Of a DNA stretch of 64,000 bases, positions 51,262 through 60,906 are shown piece after piece. The notes beneath the pieces were generated by a model. That model worked only from the letters and a program-made list of their open reading frames with translations. It had not been told where the DNA came from and did not search any database. The DNA comes from Vibrio neptunius (lineage in GTDB: Bacteria; Pseudomonadota; Gammaproteobacteria; Enterobacterales; Vibrionaceae): positions 620,001 through 684,000 of the forward strand of contig CP079860.1 in assembly GCA_019339365.1 (NCBI GenBank). Reading direction: 5' to 3'. Position numbers and translations under genes: made by a program. How positions within the stretch are numbered: the first letter of the stretch is position 1; the number at the start of each line of letters is the position of its first letter.

Positions 51262-53172
51262 ATGACTTTATATAAACAGCTTGTCGCGGGAATGATTGCT
51301 GTATTTTTGATGCTGATGGCCTCAGTCTTCATCATTGAATTTAACACCACGCGCAATAACTTAGTGCAACAGCAGCGCTCAGAAGTAAATAACACCATCA
51401 ATACCGTTGGCTTGGCGCTGGCTCCTTATTTAGAGAACAAAGATCAAGTGGCAGTAGAATCTGTTATTAATGCTCTTTTTGATGGCAGCAGCTACTCAAT
51501 CGTTCGACTGATATTCCTCGACAACGGCGAAGAAGTCCTGCGCTCTTACCCTGTCAAACCTCTCGATGTTCCTGAGTGGTTTACCAGACTACATTTGTTT
51601 GAGAAGATTCATGAACGTCGCGTGGTGACGAGCGGATGGATGCAACTGGCTGAAGTGGAAATCGTTAGTCATACTGGGGATGCCTACACCCAGTTATGGA
51701 ACGCATTCGAGCGCCTAGTCATCGCTTTCAGCCTAATCTTCACTATCGGCCTTCTCGCCATCGCCTTCATTCTCAAACGTGCACTGCACCCACTTCAGCT
51801 CATCGTGGAGAAAATGGAGCAAGTCGCACAAAATCATTTTGGTGAACCGCTTCCAAGGCCAACAACAAAAGATTTAATCTACGTCGTCGACGGTATTAAT
51901 AGTATGTCAGCTCAAGTCGAGCTGTCGTTTAAAGCTCAAGCAAAAGAGGCTCAACAACTGCGTGAACGTGCCTACATTGATCCCGTCTCTGCTCTGGGCA
52001 ACCGTGCATACTACATGAGCCAACTTAACTCATGGCTTGGCGAAGGCGGCTTCGGTGGCGTCGCTATTTTAGAAGCCAGCTTTATTCATGAGCTATACGA
52101 AGAAAAAGGCTATGAGGCTGGTGATGGCATGGTTCGCGAACTCGCAGACCATCTAAAAGTTTCTTTGACGTCACCAGATGTGACTCTAGCTCGAATCTCT
52201 TCTGCGGAATTTGGCATTATTTTGCCCAATGTGGACGAAACCGACCTTAAACTCATGTCCGAAAGCATTGTCACCTATGTTCAGGATATCAACGCCGATC
52301 CAACAGGCATGGCCACCTCCAACCTATCACTCGGTGTTGTCTACAGTGAAACGACTAAAAACCCATCTGAAATTTTGACCATGTTGGACAACGCACTGGC
52401 AATCTCCAAATCGGACCCAGAAATAACTTATGGCTATGTCACAGGTGACAACTCTGAAAACTTGATGGGCAAACAGCAATGGAAAACCTTGGTTGAAGAA
52501 GCGATCAGTAACGATTGGTTCCAGTTCCGATTCCAGGCTGCCAATGACGAAGGAGGTAAGACTTATCATCGCGAAGTCTTTTCCGCAATTGAAAAGAATG
52601 GTGAACGCTTCAGTGCTAACCAGTACCTGTTTGCCTTAGAACAGCTCAATGCTAGCCACCTGTTTGATGAGTACGTGACCGAATCCATTATCAATCGCCT
52701 TGAGAAAGACGAATTTTCCGAGCCTGTAGCCATCAACATCTCGCAAAGCAGTATTGCTCAACCCAGCTTTATTCGCTGGATCACGCAAATGCTCAACCGC
52801 CACAAATCCGTGGCCAGTCTGCTGCATTTCGAAATACCAGAAAGCTGCTTCGTCAACACACCACACCATACCGCTTTATTCTGTAATGCAGTCCGTGGGG
52901 CAGGGGCAGACTTTGGGGTAGATAACTATGGACGTAACTTCCAGTCACTCGACTACATCAACGAGTTCCGTCCAGCGTACGTGAAGCTGGATTATCTGTA
53001 CACACACCATCTGGATGATGAAAAACAGAAGTTTACTCTAACATCCATCTCACGTACGGCGCATAACCTAGGTATTAAAACGATTGCGTCCCGAGTTGAG
53101 ACACAAACCCAATTGGATTTCTTGTCTGAACACTTTATTGATGTCTTCCAAGGCTTCATTGTAGATAAGTAA
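51262..53172 (+). CDS. lapD: c-di-GMP receptor LapD (degenerate GGDEF-EAL)
   Basis: A 636-aa inner-membrane receptor: membrane spans at about residues 5-25 and 150-170 around a periplasmic LapD_MoxY_N domain, a HAMP linker, a GGDEF-like domain with the active motif changed to SSAEF, and an EAL-like domain (about 390-630) lacking the EAL triad. Such changes mean binding rather than making or breaking c-di-GMP. With ligand bound it holds LapG and protects the adhesin. Confidence 0.92.
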   Translation: MTLYKQLVAGMIAVFLMLMASVFIIEFNTTRNNLVQQQRSEVNNTINTVGLALAPYLENKDQVAVESVINALFDGSSYSIVRLIFLDNGEEVLRSYPVKPLDVPEWFTRLHLFEKIHERRVVTSGWMQLAEVEIVSHTGDAYTQLWNAFERLVIAFSLIFTIGLLAIAFILKRALHPLQLIVEKMEQVAQNHFGEPLPRPTTKDLIYVVDGINSMSAQVELSFKAQAKEAQQLRERAYIDPVSALGNRAYYMSQLNSWLGEGGFGGVAILEASFIHELYEEKGYEAGDGMVRELADHLKVSLTSPDVTLARISSAEFGIILPNVDETDLKLMSESIVTYVQDINADPTGMATSNLSLGVVYSETTKNPSEILTMLDNALAISKSDPEITYGYVTGDNSENLMGKQQWKTLVEEAISNDWFQFRFQAANDEGGKTYHREVFSAIEKNGERFSANQYLFALEQLNASHLFDEYVTESIINRLEKDEFSEPVAINISQSSIAQPSFIRWITQMLNRHKSVASLLHFEIPESCFVNTPHHTALFCNAVRGAGADFGVDNYGRNFQSLDYINEFRPAYVKLDYLYTHHLDDEKQKFTLTSISRTAHNLGIKTIASRVETQTQLDFLSEHFIDVFQGFIVDK

Positions 53173-53182
53173 AAGGTTATCG

Positions 53183-55297
53183 ATGCAGGATCCTTTGTTA
53201 AATTCGCTGATTTACGTCAGCCGCTATTACGGTCTGGCTAACTCGCCAGAAGCCTTGATCAATGGTTTGCCTTTAACCGAAGGCAAGCTAACACCATTTT
53301 TGTTCCCTCGTTCGGCTGAGCGCGCAGGTCTGGTCGCTAAAGAAAATCGTTCCAAACTCGAAGATATTTCAGATCTCGTTTTGCCTGTGGTGCTGCTACT
53401 GAAAAGTGGTGACGCTTGTGTTCTCAATACTGTCAACAGCGAAAAAAGAGAAGCTGAAATCGTTACGGGCGAATCTGGTCTAGTACCCATTGCCATCCCA
53501 CTCGAGGAACTGGAAGAGCTCTATATTGGTCGCTACTTTCTGGTTAAGAAACAATTCCGTTACGATGAACGCTCTCCTGAAGTACTTAAGACGCGTGAAG
53601 GACATTGGTTCTGGAGTACAATCTGGCAGTCAAAAAACATCTATCGTGATGTGTTGATCGCTTCGATTCTGATTAACCTTTTTGCCATAGCCGCCCCTAT
53701 GTTCACTCGCTTGGTTTACGATAAGGTGGTTCCAAACCTTGCCTTTGAGACCTTGTGGGTGTTGGCCAGTGGTATTTTTGTTATCTTCCTGTTTGATCTC
53801 ACGCTTAAAATAATGCGCAGCTACTTTATTGATGTTGCGGGTAAAAAATCGGACATTTTGATTTCATCGAAACTGTTTAGCAAAGTACTTGGTATTCGCA
53901 TGGAGGCAAAACCACCTTCCGTAGGCGCTTTCGCTCGTCACTTGCAAGAGTTCGAGTCCATTCGGGAGTTTTTCACCTCTGCCACTATTGGCTCTTTGAT
54001 TGACCTGCCCTTTGCCTTACTGTTCCTTGTTTTGATTTGGCTAATGGCGGGCAGTCTGGTCTTAGTCCCCATAGCGGGGGTGCTAATTCTTATTATCTAC
54101 TCAGCACTGATTCAGGGGCCACTACGTCGAACCATTGAGGAGGGCTCTCGCCTTGCCTCGCAGAAATATGCGAACTTAATTGAGAGTTTATCCGGCCTAG
54201 AAACCGTTAAACTTTTTGGTGCACAAAGCCAATTCCAATTTCGTTGGGAAGAGGCGGTTGCACACATGGCAAATTGGAACATCAAGAGCCGACGGATCAC
54301 TGATGGTATCCAAAACACCGCAGGTTTTGTCCAGCAGGCTTCCAATATAGGCATGATTATCCTTGGTGTCTATCTGATCGCGGAAGGTGATCTCACCATG
54401 GGTGGTTTGATTGCGGCAACCATGCTCAGCGGACGGGCGATCGGCCCAATGGTTCAGCTTTCTTTGCTGTCTACTCGCTACAATCAAGCCAAGTCTTCAA
54501 TGACCATTATTGAACAAGTGATGGAAATGCCGGATGAACAGGAAGAAGGCAAGCGCTATATTCACCGTCCGATTGTTCACGGTAAGATTGAATTGGATAA
54601 AGTCACCTTCCACTATCCTGATTCGCCAATCGCCTCTATTCGAGATCTGAGCATTACGATTAATCCAGGTGAAAAAGTCGCTATCATTGGACGCATTGGT
54701 TCAGGTAAAACGACGCTTGAGCGTCTTATTCTTGGATTGTTTAAACCGACCGAAGGCCATGTACGTATTGATGATACTGACATCGAGCAACTCCATCATA
54801 TCGACATCCGGCGTAATATCGGCTGCGTGCCGCAAGACAGCCAGCTATTTTATGGTTCCATTCGTGACAATATTACTTTAGGTCGCCCATTGACCGACGA
54901 TCGCGATGTGATGGATGCAGCAAACCGCGCTGGCGTGACGGTATTTACTCAGCAAGATCCAGCAGGTCTAGAGCGTCAGGTCGGTGAAGGTGGTCTCCTG
55001 CTCTCAGGTGGTCAACGTCAAGCCATTACCATTGCACGCGCCTTCCTTGGTCGCCCACCAGTGTTATTGATGGATGAACCAACTAGCGCCATGGATAACC
55101 GCTCTGAGATGCACATTAAGCAACAGTTAGCGCAACTTAAACCATCGGAAACGCTGATCCTAATTACACACAAAACATCCATGTTAGATGTAGTCGATCG
55201 TGTCATTGTCATGGAAAAAGGCTGTGTCATCGCTGATGGCCCCAAAGCAGAAGTGCTAAACAACCTCAAACAAGGTAAAGTCAGAGCCGCTAACTAA
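53183..55297 (+). CDS. lapB: Type I secretion ABC transporter LapB
   Basis: A 704-aa exporter: N-terminal C39-like domain without catalytic Cys (residues 1-130), six-helix membrane domain (about 150-430), and ATPase domain with Walker A GRIGSGKTT, signature LLSGGQRQA and Walker B VLLMDEPTS. A non-cleaving C39-like domain is typical for exporters of RTX adhesins. The adhesin and the TolC-like channel are not in this window. Confidence 0.93.
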   Translation: MQDPLLNSLIYVSRYYGLANSPEALINGLPLTEGKLTPFLFPRSAERAGLVAKENRSKLEDISDLVLPVVLLLKSGDACVLNTVNSEKREAEIVTGESGLVPIAIPLEELEELYIGRYFLVKKQFRYDERSPEVLKTREGHWFWSTIWQSKNIYRDVLIASILINLFAIAAPMFTRLVYDKVVPNLAFETLWVLASGIFVIFLFDLTLKIMRSYFIDVAGKKSDILISSKLFSKVLGIRMEAKPPSVGAFARHLQEFESIREFFTSATIGSLIDLPFALLFLVLIWLMAGSLVLVPIAGVLILIIYSALIQGPLRRTIEEGSRLASQKYANLIESLSGLETVKLFGAQSQFQFRWEEAVAHMANWNIKSRRITDGIQNTAGFVQQASNIGMIILGVYLIAEGDLTMGGLIAATMLSGRAIGPMVQLSLLSTRYNQAKSSMTIIEQVMEMPDEQEEGKRYIHRPIVHGKIELDKVTFHYPDSPIASIRDLSITINPGEKVAIIGRIGSGKTTLERLILGLFKPTEGHVRIDDTDIEQLHHIDIRRNIGCVPQDSQLFYGSIRDNITLGRPLTDDRDVMDAANRAGVTVFTQQDPAGLERQVGEGGLLLSGGQRQAITIARAFLGRPPVLLMDEPTSAMDNRSEMHIKQQLAQLKPSETLILITHKTSMLDVVDRVIVMEKGCVIADGPKAEVLNNLKQGKVRAAN

Positions 55298-55312
55298 TCT
55301 GACAGAAACGAT

Positions 55313-55343
55313 AAAGCCGCTCAGTGTATATTGAGCGGCTTTT
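55313..55343. terminator. Bidirectional terminator between lapB and the chitinase gene
   Basis: aaagccgctca (55313-55323) pairs with tgagcggcttt around a loop of about eight bases. T follows on the plus strand and A precedes, so it serves both convergent genes. Confidence 0.88.
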
Positions 55344-55373
55344 CTTTATCTACGATAAGAAGAATAACCTAGA

Positions 55374-57902
55374 CTAACAGTTTGCTGGCCCTACCTCTTT
55401 CCAAACACCCCAGTCACCAGATTGAGAGGGATCATCACCTTGTGTCCACCACTTCGCTTCCCAGACTCTGCCACCATGAGTCACTCGGTCACCACCATTG
55501 TATACAGCGCCAGCATCCCAAGCGTTGGTACAAGTACCGCCACCGGTATCTTTTTTGGCAACAACGACCGTTGCCGAAGCCGATGATGTCGCTTTAGTAT
55601 CGCTGACAGTAACAGTAAATAGCAATGGCGTGTCTTGCTTATACTCAGCCGCCGTGAACGTCACTGTGGCGCCATTAATCGTCGCATCCAGTCCTGCAGG
55701 CACATCCCAGCTGTAGGTCAAGGTATCATTGTCAGCATCGCTAGAACCTGAGGCGTCCACCACCACCCTATCTCCAGCATTCGCTGTCGCTGGTGCTGAT
55801 ACGGCAGCCACTGGCGGAGTGTTGACAGGGCCAGTGTCTTTCGCTTGTACGGTCACCGCCACAGTGTCAGTACCCGTTGCACCTTCATTATCGGTTACCG
55901 TCAGTTTGAAAGTAAGCGTTTCTGTTTGCGCAACTTCTGGCACATCAAAGCTGACCTGTGCGGTGTTTGCACCCGTGAGTGGAACGCTAGTTCCTGAGAC
56001 TTGTTCCCAAGCATAGCTTGCAACACTGCCATCAGAATCGCTTGAGCCGCTGCCATCGAGTACAACCGATGCAGGTCCAGTTACCGAAACATCCGCTCCC
56101 GCCACCGCAACTGGAGCTCGATTCGCTGGTGTGCCACCAGCCAGCCCTTCATGCATGGCGTTGAGAATGTCACCATTGTCGGCATCAATTTCCCAAGAGA
56201 ACAAACCTGCCAGACCCAAACCACGCACATAAGCACCTTTTGCTTTCACTGAGCGATCATCATCAAATGTGATCAACTGTCCCGTTGAGCGATTCCAAAC
56301 CCAAGGCGCTTCAGCTTGTGCATCATAACCGTACTCGAAGCCATTGATACCCGTATTATCTGGACCAAGCATAAAGGATTTCACGCCTTTATAATCAATC
56401 ACACCATCTTCCCAGACACCTTGTGCCGGGCTACCTTTCAGCTTACCCGTACCTGTTCCTGTCATGGGGTCGTTAGGATCTGTGAGCGTATCTGGTGTCA
56501 CGCCTTCCCAACCACGACCATACATGGCAGTACCCACAACCAGTTTATTCGCTGGCACACCTTGCGCTAGTAGAAGCTGAATACCGTTATCCGTGGTGTA
56601 GGCAGGGCCCTTATACGGTTGGCCATTGTCGTCGACGCCAGAACCATCACACTGACCAGGGCGCATAAAGGTGCCGCAATACAGTGCCGTTTGATGGCCA
56701 GGAACATTGTTCCAACCACCGTAGAAGTCATACGTCATGGCAAAGATGTAATCCATGTACTGAACCGCTTCCGCATAATTCACATCTTCAATTTTGTCGT
56801 AACCCACACCAATTGCAGACGTCAGTTCATACGTTCTGCCTGTATCCGTTTCTAGCTGATCAAGCATAGCGCGAAGCTCTTGCATCAACGCAATGTACGC
56901 AGGACCATCGTTCACCGGATCACCTAAGTCAGGAGCCGCACCGCCACCGCCGGGGAATTCCCAGTCTATGTCCACACCATCATAGAACTTCCACGTCGTC
57001 AGGAAGCGCTTAACAGACGCGACAAACGTGTCTCGGTTTGCTCTGATAGTGAAGTCAAAGAATGGGTCTGATAACGTCCAGCCACCAATAGAAGGGACAA
57101 TTTTTAGATCGGGATTGCGTTGCTTTAGCGCCATGAGCATGGCGTAATTACCTTTGATAGGAGAGCTGTGTTCATGACCCGCTTGAGGGAAGCTCTTTTG
57201 ATACGCCGCCCATGGGTCATGAATCACCACTTCATAATCCGGCACCCCGTTACATGCGGTCATCAGTGCATTGTAGCTGTTACCACCGACTGATTTCAGT
57301 GATTCATTCGGGCCACAAATTGGAATAAATCCATATAAAATATGGGTCAGGTTATCGACAGGGATATTGTCTACCGTAAATTCACGACCATAGATTCCCC
57401 ACTCAACAAAGTAAGTGCCCACAACGGTGTTAGGGTCCGTATTGTAACTCTTGTTGTTTGGATCAACATTCATCTTCAAAGGAGCAAGGTGAGCACCGTC
57501 GGTGTCAGCAACCACGATTTCTGCAGGGGCGCTGGCGCTACAACCTGTTGCATCACAGGCTTCAATTGTCATCTGATAACGACCTCCAGTGGCATACTTA
57601 AAGCTTGCTGTCGTCTGACTGCCCGTAATGGCTCCGGTTGCCACCTGAACTCCATCAAAGTAAACCTTGTAGGTGTCCCCTGTTGTGCCACTCCATTGAT
57701 TAAACTTAATGGCAATATCCGCTTCATCGAAATATTTGACCATGTCGTTGTAACCAGAAGTGGTTTCCATCGCGAGTTCAATCTTCGAGAACTGAAGATT
57801 GTTTGAGCCATAAACATCAATACTTGGGGCTGTTGGTGCAGCCATCGCGGTGCCGGATAACGCCACAGCGATACTAGCGGCGCACAAAGTTATACGATTC
57901 AT
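55374..57902 (-). CDS. Secreted GH18 chitinase with PKD and chitin-binding domains
   Basis: An 842-aa exported enzyme that cleaves chitin. Order: signal peptide (1-21, ending GTAMAA), an N-terminal Ig-like chitinase domain (about 22-130), GH18 catalytic domain (about 160-590) with the motif DGVDIDWEF whose proton donor is Glu315, two PKD domains (about 600-690 and 697-780), and a C-terminal CBM5/12 chitin-binding domain (about 792-842; Trp-rich AWDAGAVYNGGDRV, EAKWWTQGDDP). I chose ATG 57902 because it gives a clean signal peptide, with gagagaat before it. Confidence 0.95.
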   Translation of the reverse strand: MNRITLCAASIAVALSGTAMAAPTAPSIDVYGSNNLQFSKIELAMETTSGYNDMVKYFDEADIAIKFNQWSGTTGDTYKVYFDGVQVATGAITGSQTTASFKYATGGRYQMTIEACDATGCSASAPAEIVVADTDGAHLAPLKMNVDPNNKSYNTDPNTVVGTYFVEWGIYGREFTVDNIPVDNLTHILYGFIPICGPNESLKSVGGNSYNALMTACNGVPDYEVVIHDPWAAYQKSFPQAGHEHSSPIKGNYAMLMALKQRNPDLKIVPSIGGWTLSDPFFDFTIRANRDTFVASVKRFLTTWKFYDGVDIDWEFPGGGGAAPDLGDPVNDGPAYIALMQELRAMLDQLETDTGRTYELTSAIGVGYDKIEDVNYAEAVQYMDYIFAMTYDFYGGWNNVPGHQTALYCGTFMRPGQCDGSGVDDNGQPYKGPAYTTDNGIQLLLAQGVPANKLVVGTAMYGRGWEGVTPDTLTDPNDPMTGTGTGKLKGSPAQGVWEDGVIDYKGVKSFMLGPDNTGINGFEYGYDAQAEAPWVWNRSTGQLITFDDDRSVKAKGAYVRGLGLAGLFSWEIDADNGDILNAMHEGLAGGTPANRAPVAVAGADVSVTGPASVVLDGSGSSDSDGSVASYAWEQVSGTSVPLTGANTAQVSFDVPEVAQTETLTFKLTVTDNEGATGTDTVAVTVQAKDTGPVNTPPVAAVSAPATANAGDRVVVDASGSSDADNDTLTYSWDVPAGLDATINGATVTFTAAEYKQDTPLLFTVTVSDTKATSSASATVVVAKKDTGGGTCTNAWDAGAVYNGGDRVTHGGRVWEAKWWTQGDDPSQSGDWGVWKEVGPANC

Positions 57903-58312
57903 AACTAATTCTCTCATTCCTTGTACATTTACCCGAAAAGTGGGGAAGTGATACCTATCATCGTAAGCCGCGTTTAACTGCCTGATGGCCAAATATTGAG
58001 GCGAAAGACTTATCGAAGGTCGGTATTCGCTGTTCTGCAGATACGTCGCAAGAACATCACTTTCAGTATTCGAGAGACTTTTTTTTTGATGAAAAAAATA
58101 AAGGTTGTTTTCGAGGCAAGATCAAAAAATAGCTGTATATAGGAAGCCTGTTGCATTACAAATAGGATTTCACCCCAAATTTATAAAATCTAACCATTTG
58201 CTAAAACATTCTTATTTGTCAGTAATTTAAACAATAATTAACCAAAACATTGAGGATCACTTTAGAACATGACGCCCCCTAAAGTAGATAGGGGGCAAGT
58301 TCTTTTCGAAGA
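57903..58312. other. Intergenic region between tnaA and the chitinase gene
   Basis: 410 bp, AT-rich, with the chitinase promoter presumably near 57910-58010. A GC hairpin, gccccct-N9-agggggc (about 58274-58296), lies just past the tnaA stop and may end that message; it lacks a clear T tail. No gene seen. Confidence 0.5.
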
Positions 58313-59710
58313 TTATTTGGACTTAAATCGCGCCGTGAAATGACGTAGAACAGGTGGCTCATACTCAAACTCTAAGCCCTTAAGTTCATGAGCACGCTCT
58401 TTAAGAGCAATAATCGCATCGGCAATGTAGTCCATATGATCATTGGTATACACACGACGAGGAATGGTCAAGCGCATCAGTTCCAATTCCGAGGCTTTTT
58501 GCTGGCCTGTTTCCGGATCACGCCCCAATAGCAGCGAACCAATTTCTACCGCCCGGACACCGGATTCTAGGTATAGCGCATTACACAAGACATGGGCCGG
58601 AAATTCCTCTGGAGGAATGTGGGGGAGAATCTTAGCCGCATCAACAAACACTGCGTGTCCGCCTGTAGGGTACTGAATGGGAATACCGCCTTCTCGCAGA
58701 CGCTCTCCAAGATATTGCACCTGACTGATCCGGTAGTGAAGGTAATCTTCATCTGCGCCTTCATAAAGGCCACGAGCCAAAGCTTCCATGTCTCGCCCAG
58801 CCATGCCGCCGTAAGTCACAAACCCTTCCATTGGAACACAACGCGTTTGCACAGCTTGGAACAGCTCTTGGTGATCACGAATACAACACAAACCTCCAAT
58901 ATTGACCATAGGATCTTTCTTAGCGGACATCGTCAACATATCACCGTATTGATACATCTCTCGTATGATCTCGAGGATCGACTTATCGTGGTACCCTTCT
59001 TCGCGCTGTTTAATAAAATAGGCATTCTCACAATAACGCGCTGAATCAATGACAACCGGGATATCATTCTTGCTTGCCAACTCATAAACGGCGCGCATGT
59101 TAGCCATAGAGACTGGCTGCCCCCCAGAGCTGTTACAAGTAACGGTAGTGATAATGGCACAGATGTTATGTGCACCGTACTGCTCGATGGTTGCTTTCAG
59201 TTTGTCGAGGTCGAAGTCGCCTTTCCAGTCATACGGTGTCGTTGTATCAAAAGCATGCCTGTCAACGACGTTAATCGCTTTGCCTCCATTCAACTCAATA
59301 TGCCCCGCCGTGGTATCAAAGTGATAATTGGAGATGAAAACCGGCTCTGTTCCGCCACGAACACTACGCATACGCTCAATCAAAGCTGGAAATAGAATTT
59401 GCTCCGCACCGCGACCTTGATGGGCTGGTACCGTTAGCTTATAACCAAAAAAATGTTCAACGGCCTGGCAAAGGTTGTAATAGTTACGACTCCCCGCATA
59501 AGACTCGTCTCCCATCATCAATCCCGCCCACTGATTGTCACTCATCGCACCTGTGCCAGAATCGGTCAGAAGGTCGATGTACACATCATCACTTTTTAAC
59601 AAGAAGGGGTTAAGGCCAGCCTCATCAAGAGCAGCGACTCGGTCTTGATAAGTGGTCATTTTGATCGGTTCAACCATCTTAATGCGAAAGGGTTCTGGAA
59701 TACGTTTCAT
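58313..59710 (-). CDS. tnaA: Tryptophanase
   Basis: A 465-aa PLP enzyme that converts tryptophan to indole, pyruvate and ammonia. The PLP lysine is in MSAKKDPM. Residues that tell tryptophanase from tyrosine phenol-lyase agree with the former: Asp in NYHFDTT, the [11 protein letters not shown] segment, and His in [10 protein letters not shown] chose ATG 59710 because the product then matches the usual N-terminus ([16 protein letters not shown]). A leader peptide gene precedes it; no tnaB permease is in view. Confidence 0.94.
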   Translation of the reverse strand: MKRIPEPFRIKMVEPIKMTTYQDRVAALDEAGLNPFLLKSDDVYIDLLTDSGTGAMSDNQWAGLMMGDESYAGSRNYYNLCQAVEHFFGYKLTVPAHQGRGAEQILFPALIERMRSVRGGTEPVFISNYHFDTTAGHIELNGGKAINVVDRHAFDTTTPYDWKGDFDLDKLKATIEQYGAHNICAIITTVTCNSSGGQPVSMANMRAVYELASKNDIPVVIDSARYCENAYFIKQREEGYHDKSILEIIREMYQYGDMLTMSAKKDPMVNIGGLCCIRDHQELFQAVQTRCVPMEGFVTYGGMAGRDMEALARGLYEGADEDYLHYRISQVQYLGERLREGGIPIQYPTGGHAVFVDAAKILPHIPPEEFPAHVLCNALYLESGVRAVEIGSLLLGRDPETGQQKASELELMRLTIPRRVYTNDHMDYIADAIIALKERAHELKGLEFEYEPPVLRHFTARFKSK

Positions 59711-59810
59711 TGTTAATTTCCTATAGATAGATTTGTCCCTGCAGATAAGCTGCATCGGGTTTAAAGTGTTAAATTACAAATAGATGGCGCGAGTGCACCT
59801 TAGGAAATTA

Positions 59811-59909
59811 TTACGAGGTTGATACTTTGCTTAACAGTGATAGGCAGAAGTCTAGATTGTACCATGACGACAACACAAAACGGCTGTCTTGCATCCAAAT
59901 GCAATTCAT
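59811..59909 (-). CDS. tnaC: TnaC-like regulatory leader peptide
   Basis: A 32-aa frame with a good ribosome-binding site (gagagg) lies 100 bp before tnaA on the same strand. It includes SSWYNLDF, matching the TnaC core W-x-N-x-D of E. coli (KWFNIDN). In TnaC the Trp and Asp are needed for tryptophan-induced ribosome stalling, which stops Rho from ending transcription. The expected terminal Pro is not at its usual place, so the stall site may differ or the gene may be altered. Confidence 0.55.
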   Translation of the reverse strand: MNCIWMQDSRFVLSSWYNLDFCLSLLSKVSTS

Positions 59910-60211
59910 AGCGTGTTCCCTCTCGTAGGTTATAGACATAACAATCAATATAGCCATGACTACCCAAATTTACCATGAGACGTCACTCAAAATTTATAAA
60001 TTGCTCACTCTGTTGCTTGCAATGATCCCACCTCTGCTCAGCCGTTTTTTGCTCGCCATCAACAAGGATCGCTCTTAGCTCTGTTAATGACGGATACATC
60101 ACTACTGAAAGTTAAGTTTCCGTGAAATCTTATCACTTTGACATTCATCGAATTGAAATATTTGGACTTGCTAGGCAAAGTGTTGGCTGGGCAAATAAAA
60201 TGGATCAAGTC

Positions 60212-60865
60212 ATGAAGATCAAAACAACATTATTGGCCGCTGCGGCACTAAGCATCAGCGGAATGGCGGCGGCTGAGGTTACGATTACCGTCCCTGACAC
60301 CGTAGATGTATTGGTTGCAAACGACGCAAAACCAGAGCTGTCTGGTGGCTTCTTTTCGTCAAAGCAAACGCTGACCTTGCCTGACGGCGAAAACCAAATT
60401 TTATTCCGCTACCAACCTTACTTCACACAAGGTAAAGACCGTATTATTCTTGAAAGCGATCCGATTATTGCTACTTTTGACACCAAGAATACGGAACTGA
60501 CGTTCGACATGCCCAAATACCGCGATCAACGTGAAGCGGAGAAAGAGATCAAGCAAGTAGACTGGCAGCTCATTACAGCAAGTGGCAGCGCTTTGGCGGT
60601 AAAGCAGGATAAACTAGTCAAAGACGGTATGCAGATTGGCCGTAACTTCAAAATTGAATTGGCAGATTACAACCGCCGAGGAGGGGTGGCTGCTGTTTCC
60701 GCCGCCACAATTGGCGCCGCAGTGCAACCCGTCACTTTACCTGCTCAAGTCACCCAAGAAGGCATCAAAAGCGATTCGACTGCCGAGGAGATGCTGCACT
60801 TCTGGTATAACAAAGCCGACGCAGCAACACAGGCGCGCTTTAAACAATTCTTGCTAGAAAAATAG
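60212..60865 (+). CDS. Exported DUF2057-family protein
   Basis: A 217-aa exported protein of the DUF2057 family (YccT-like, UPF0319). Signal peptide ends MAAAEV. The core includes VPDTVDVLVANDAKPEL, LTLPDGENQILFRYQPYFTQGKDR and IIATFDTKNTELTFDMPKYRDQREAEKE. The C-terminus resembles LHFWYNKADAATQARFKQFL of the family. I chose ATG 60212 because it gives a normal signal; earlier starts add an unlikely extension. Cellular role unknown. Confidence 0.85.
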   Translation: MKIKTTLLAAAALSISGMAAAEVTITVPDTVDVLVANDAKPELSGGFFSSKQTLTLPDGENQILFRYQPYFTQGKDRIILESDPIIATFDTKNTELTFDMPKYRDQREAEKEIKQVDWQLITASGSALAVKQDKLVKDGMQIGRNFKIELADYNRRGGVAAVSAATIGAAVQPVTLPAQVTQEGIKSDSTAEEMLHFWYNKADAATQARFKQFLLEK

Positions 60866-60877
60866 TCGACGGCAGTG

Positions 60878-60906
60878 AGCCAGCGCAATTAAGCGCTGGC
60901 TTTTTC
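60878..60906. terminator. Bidirectional terminator
   Basis: agccagcgc / gcgctggct with loop aattaa and a T tail (ttttct) lies between the convergent DUF2057 and HD-GYP genes and overlaps the end of the latter. Confidence 0.85.

Noticed and set aside
55382..57806. Several rightward open frames opposite the chitinase gene
   Set aside because: Repeats in PKD and catalytic regions create shadow frames; none has a start signal or a recognisable domain.
58313..59710. Tyrosine phenol-lyase instead of tryptophanase
   Set aside because: The Asp in [18 protein letters not shown] and the C-terminal VLRHFTARF agree with tryptophanase; phenol-lyase has Thr and Arg at the corresponding sites.
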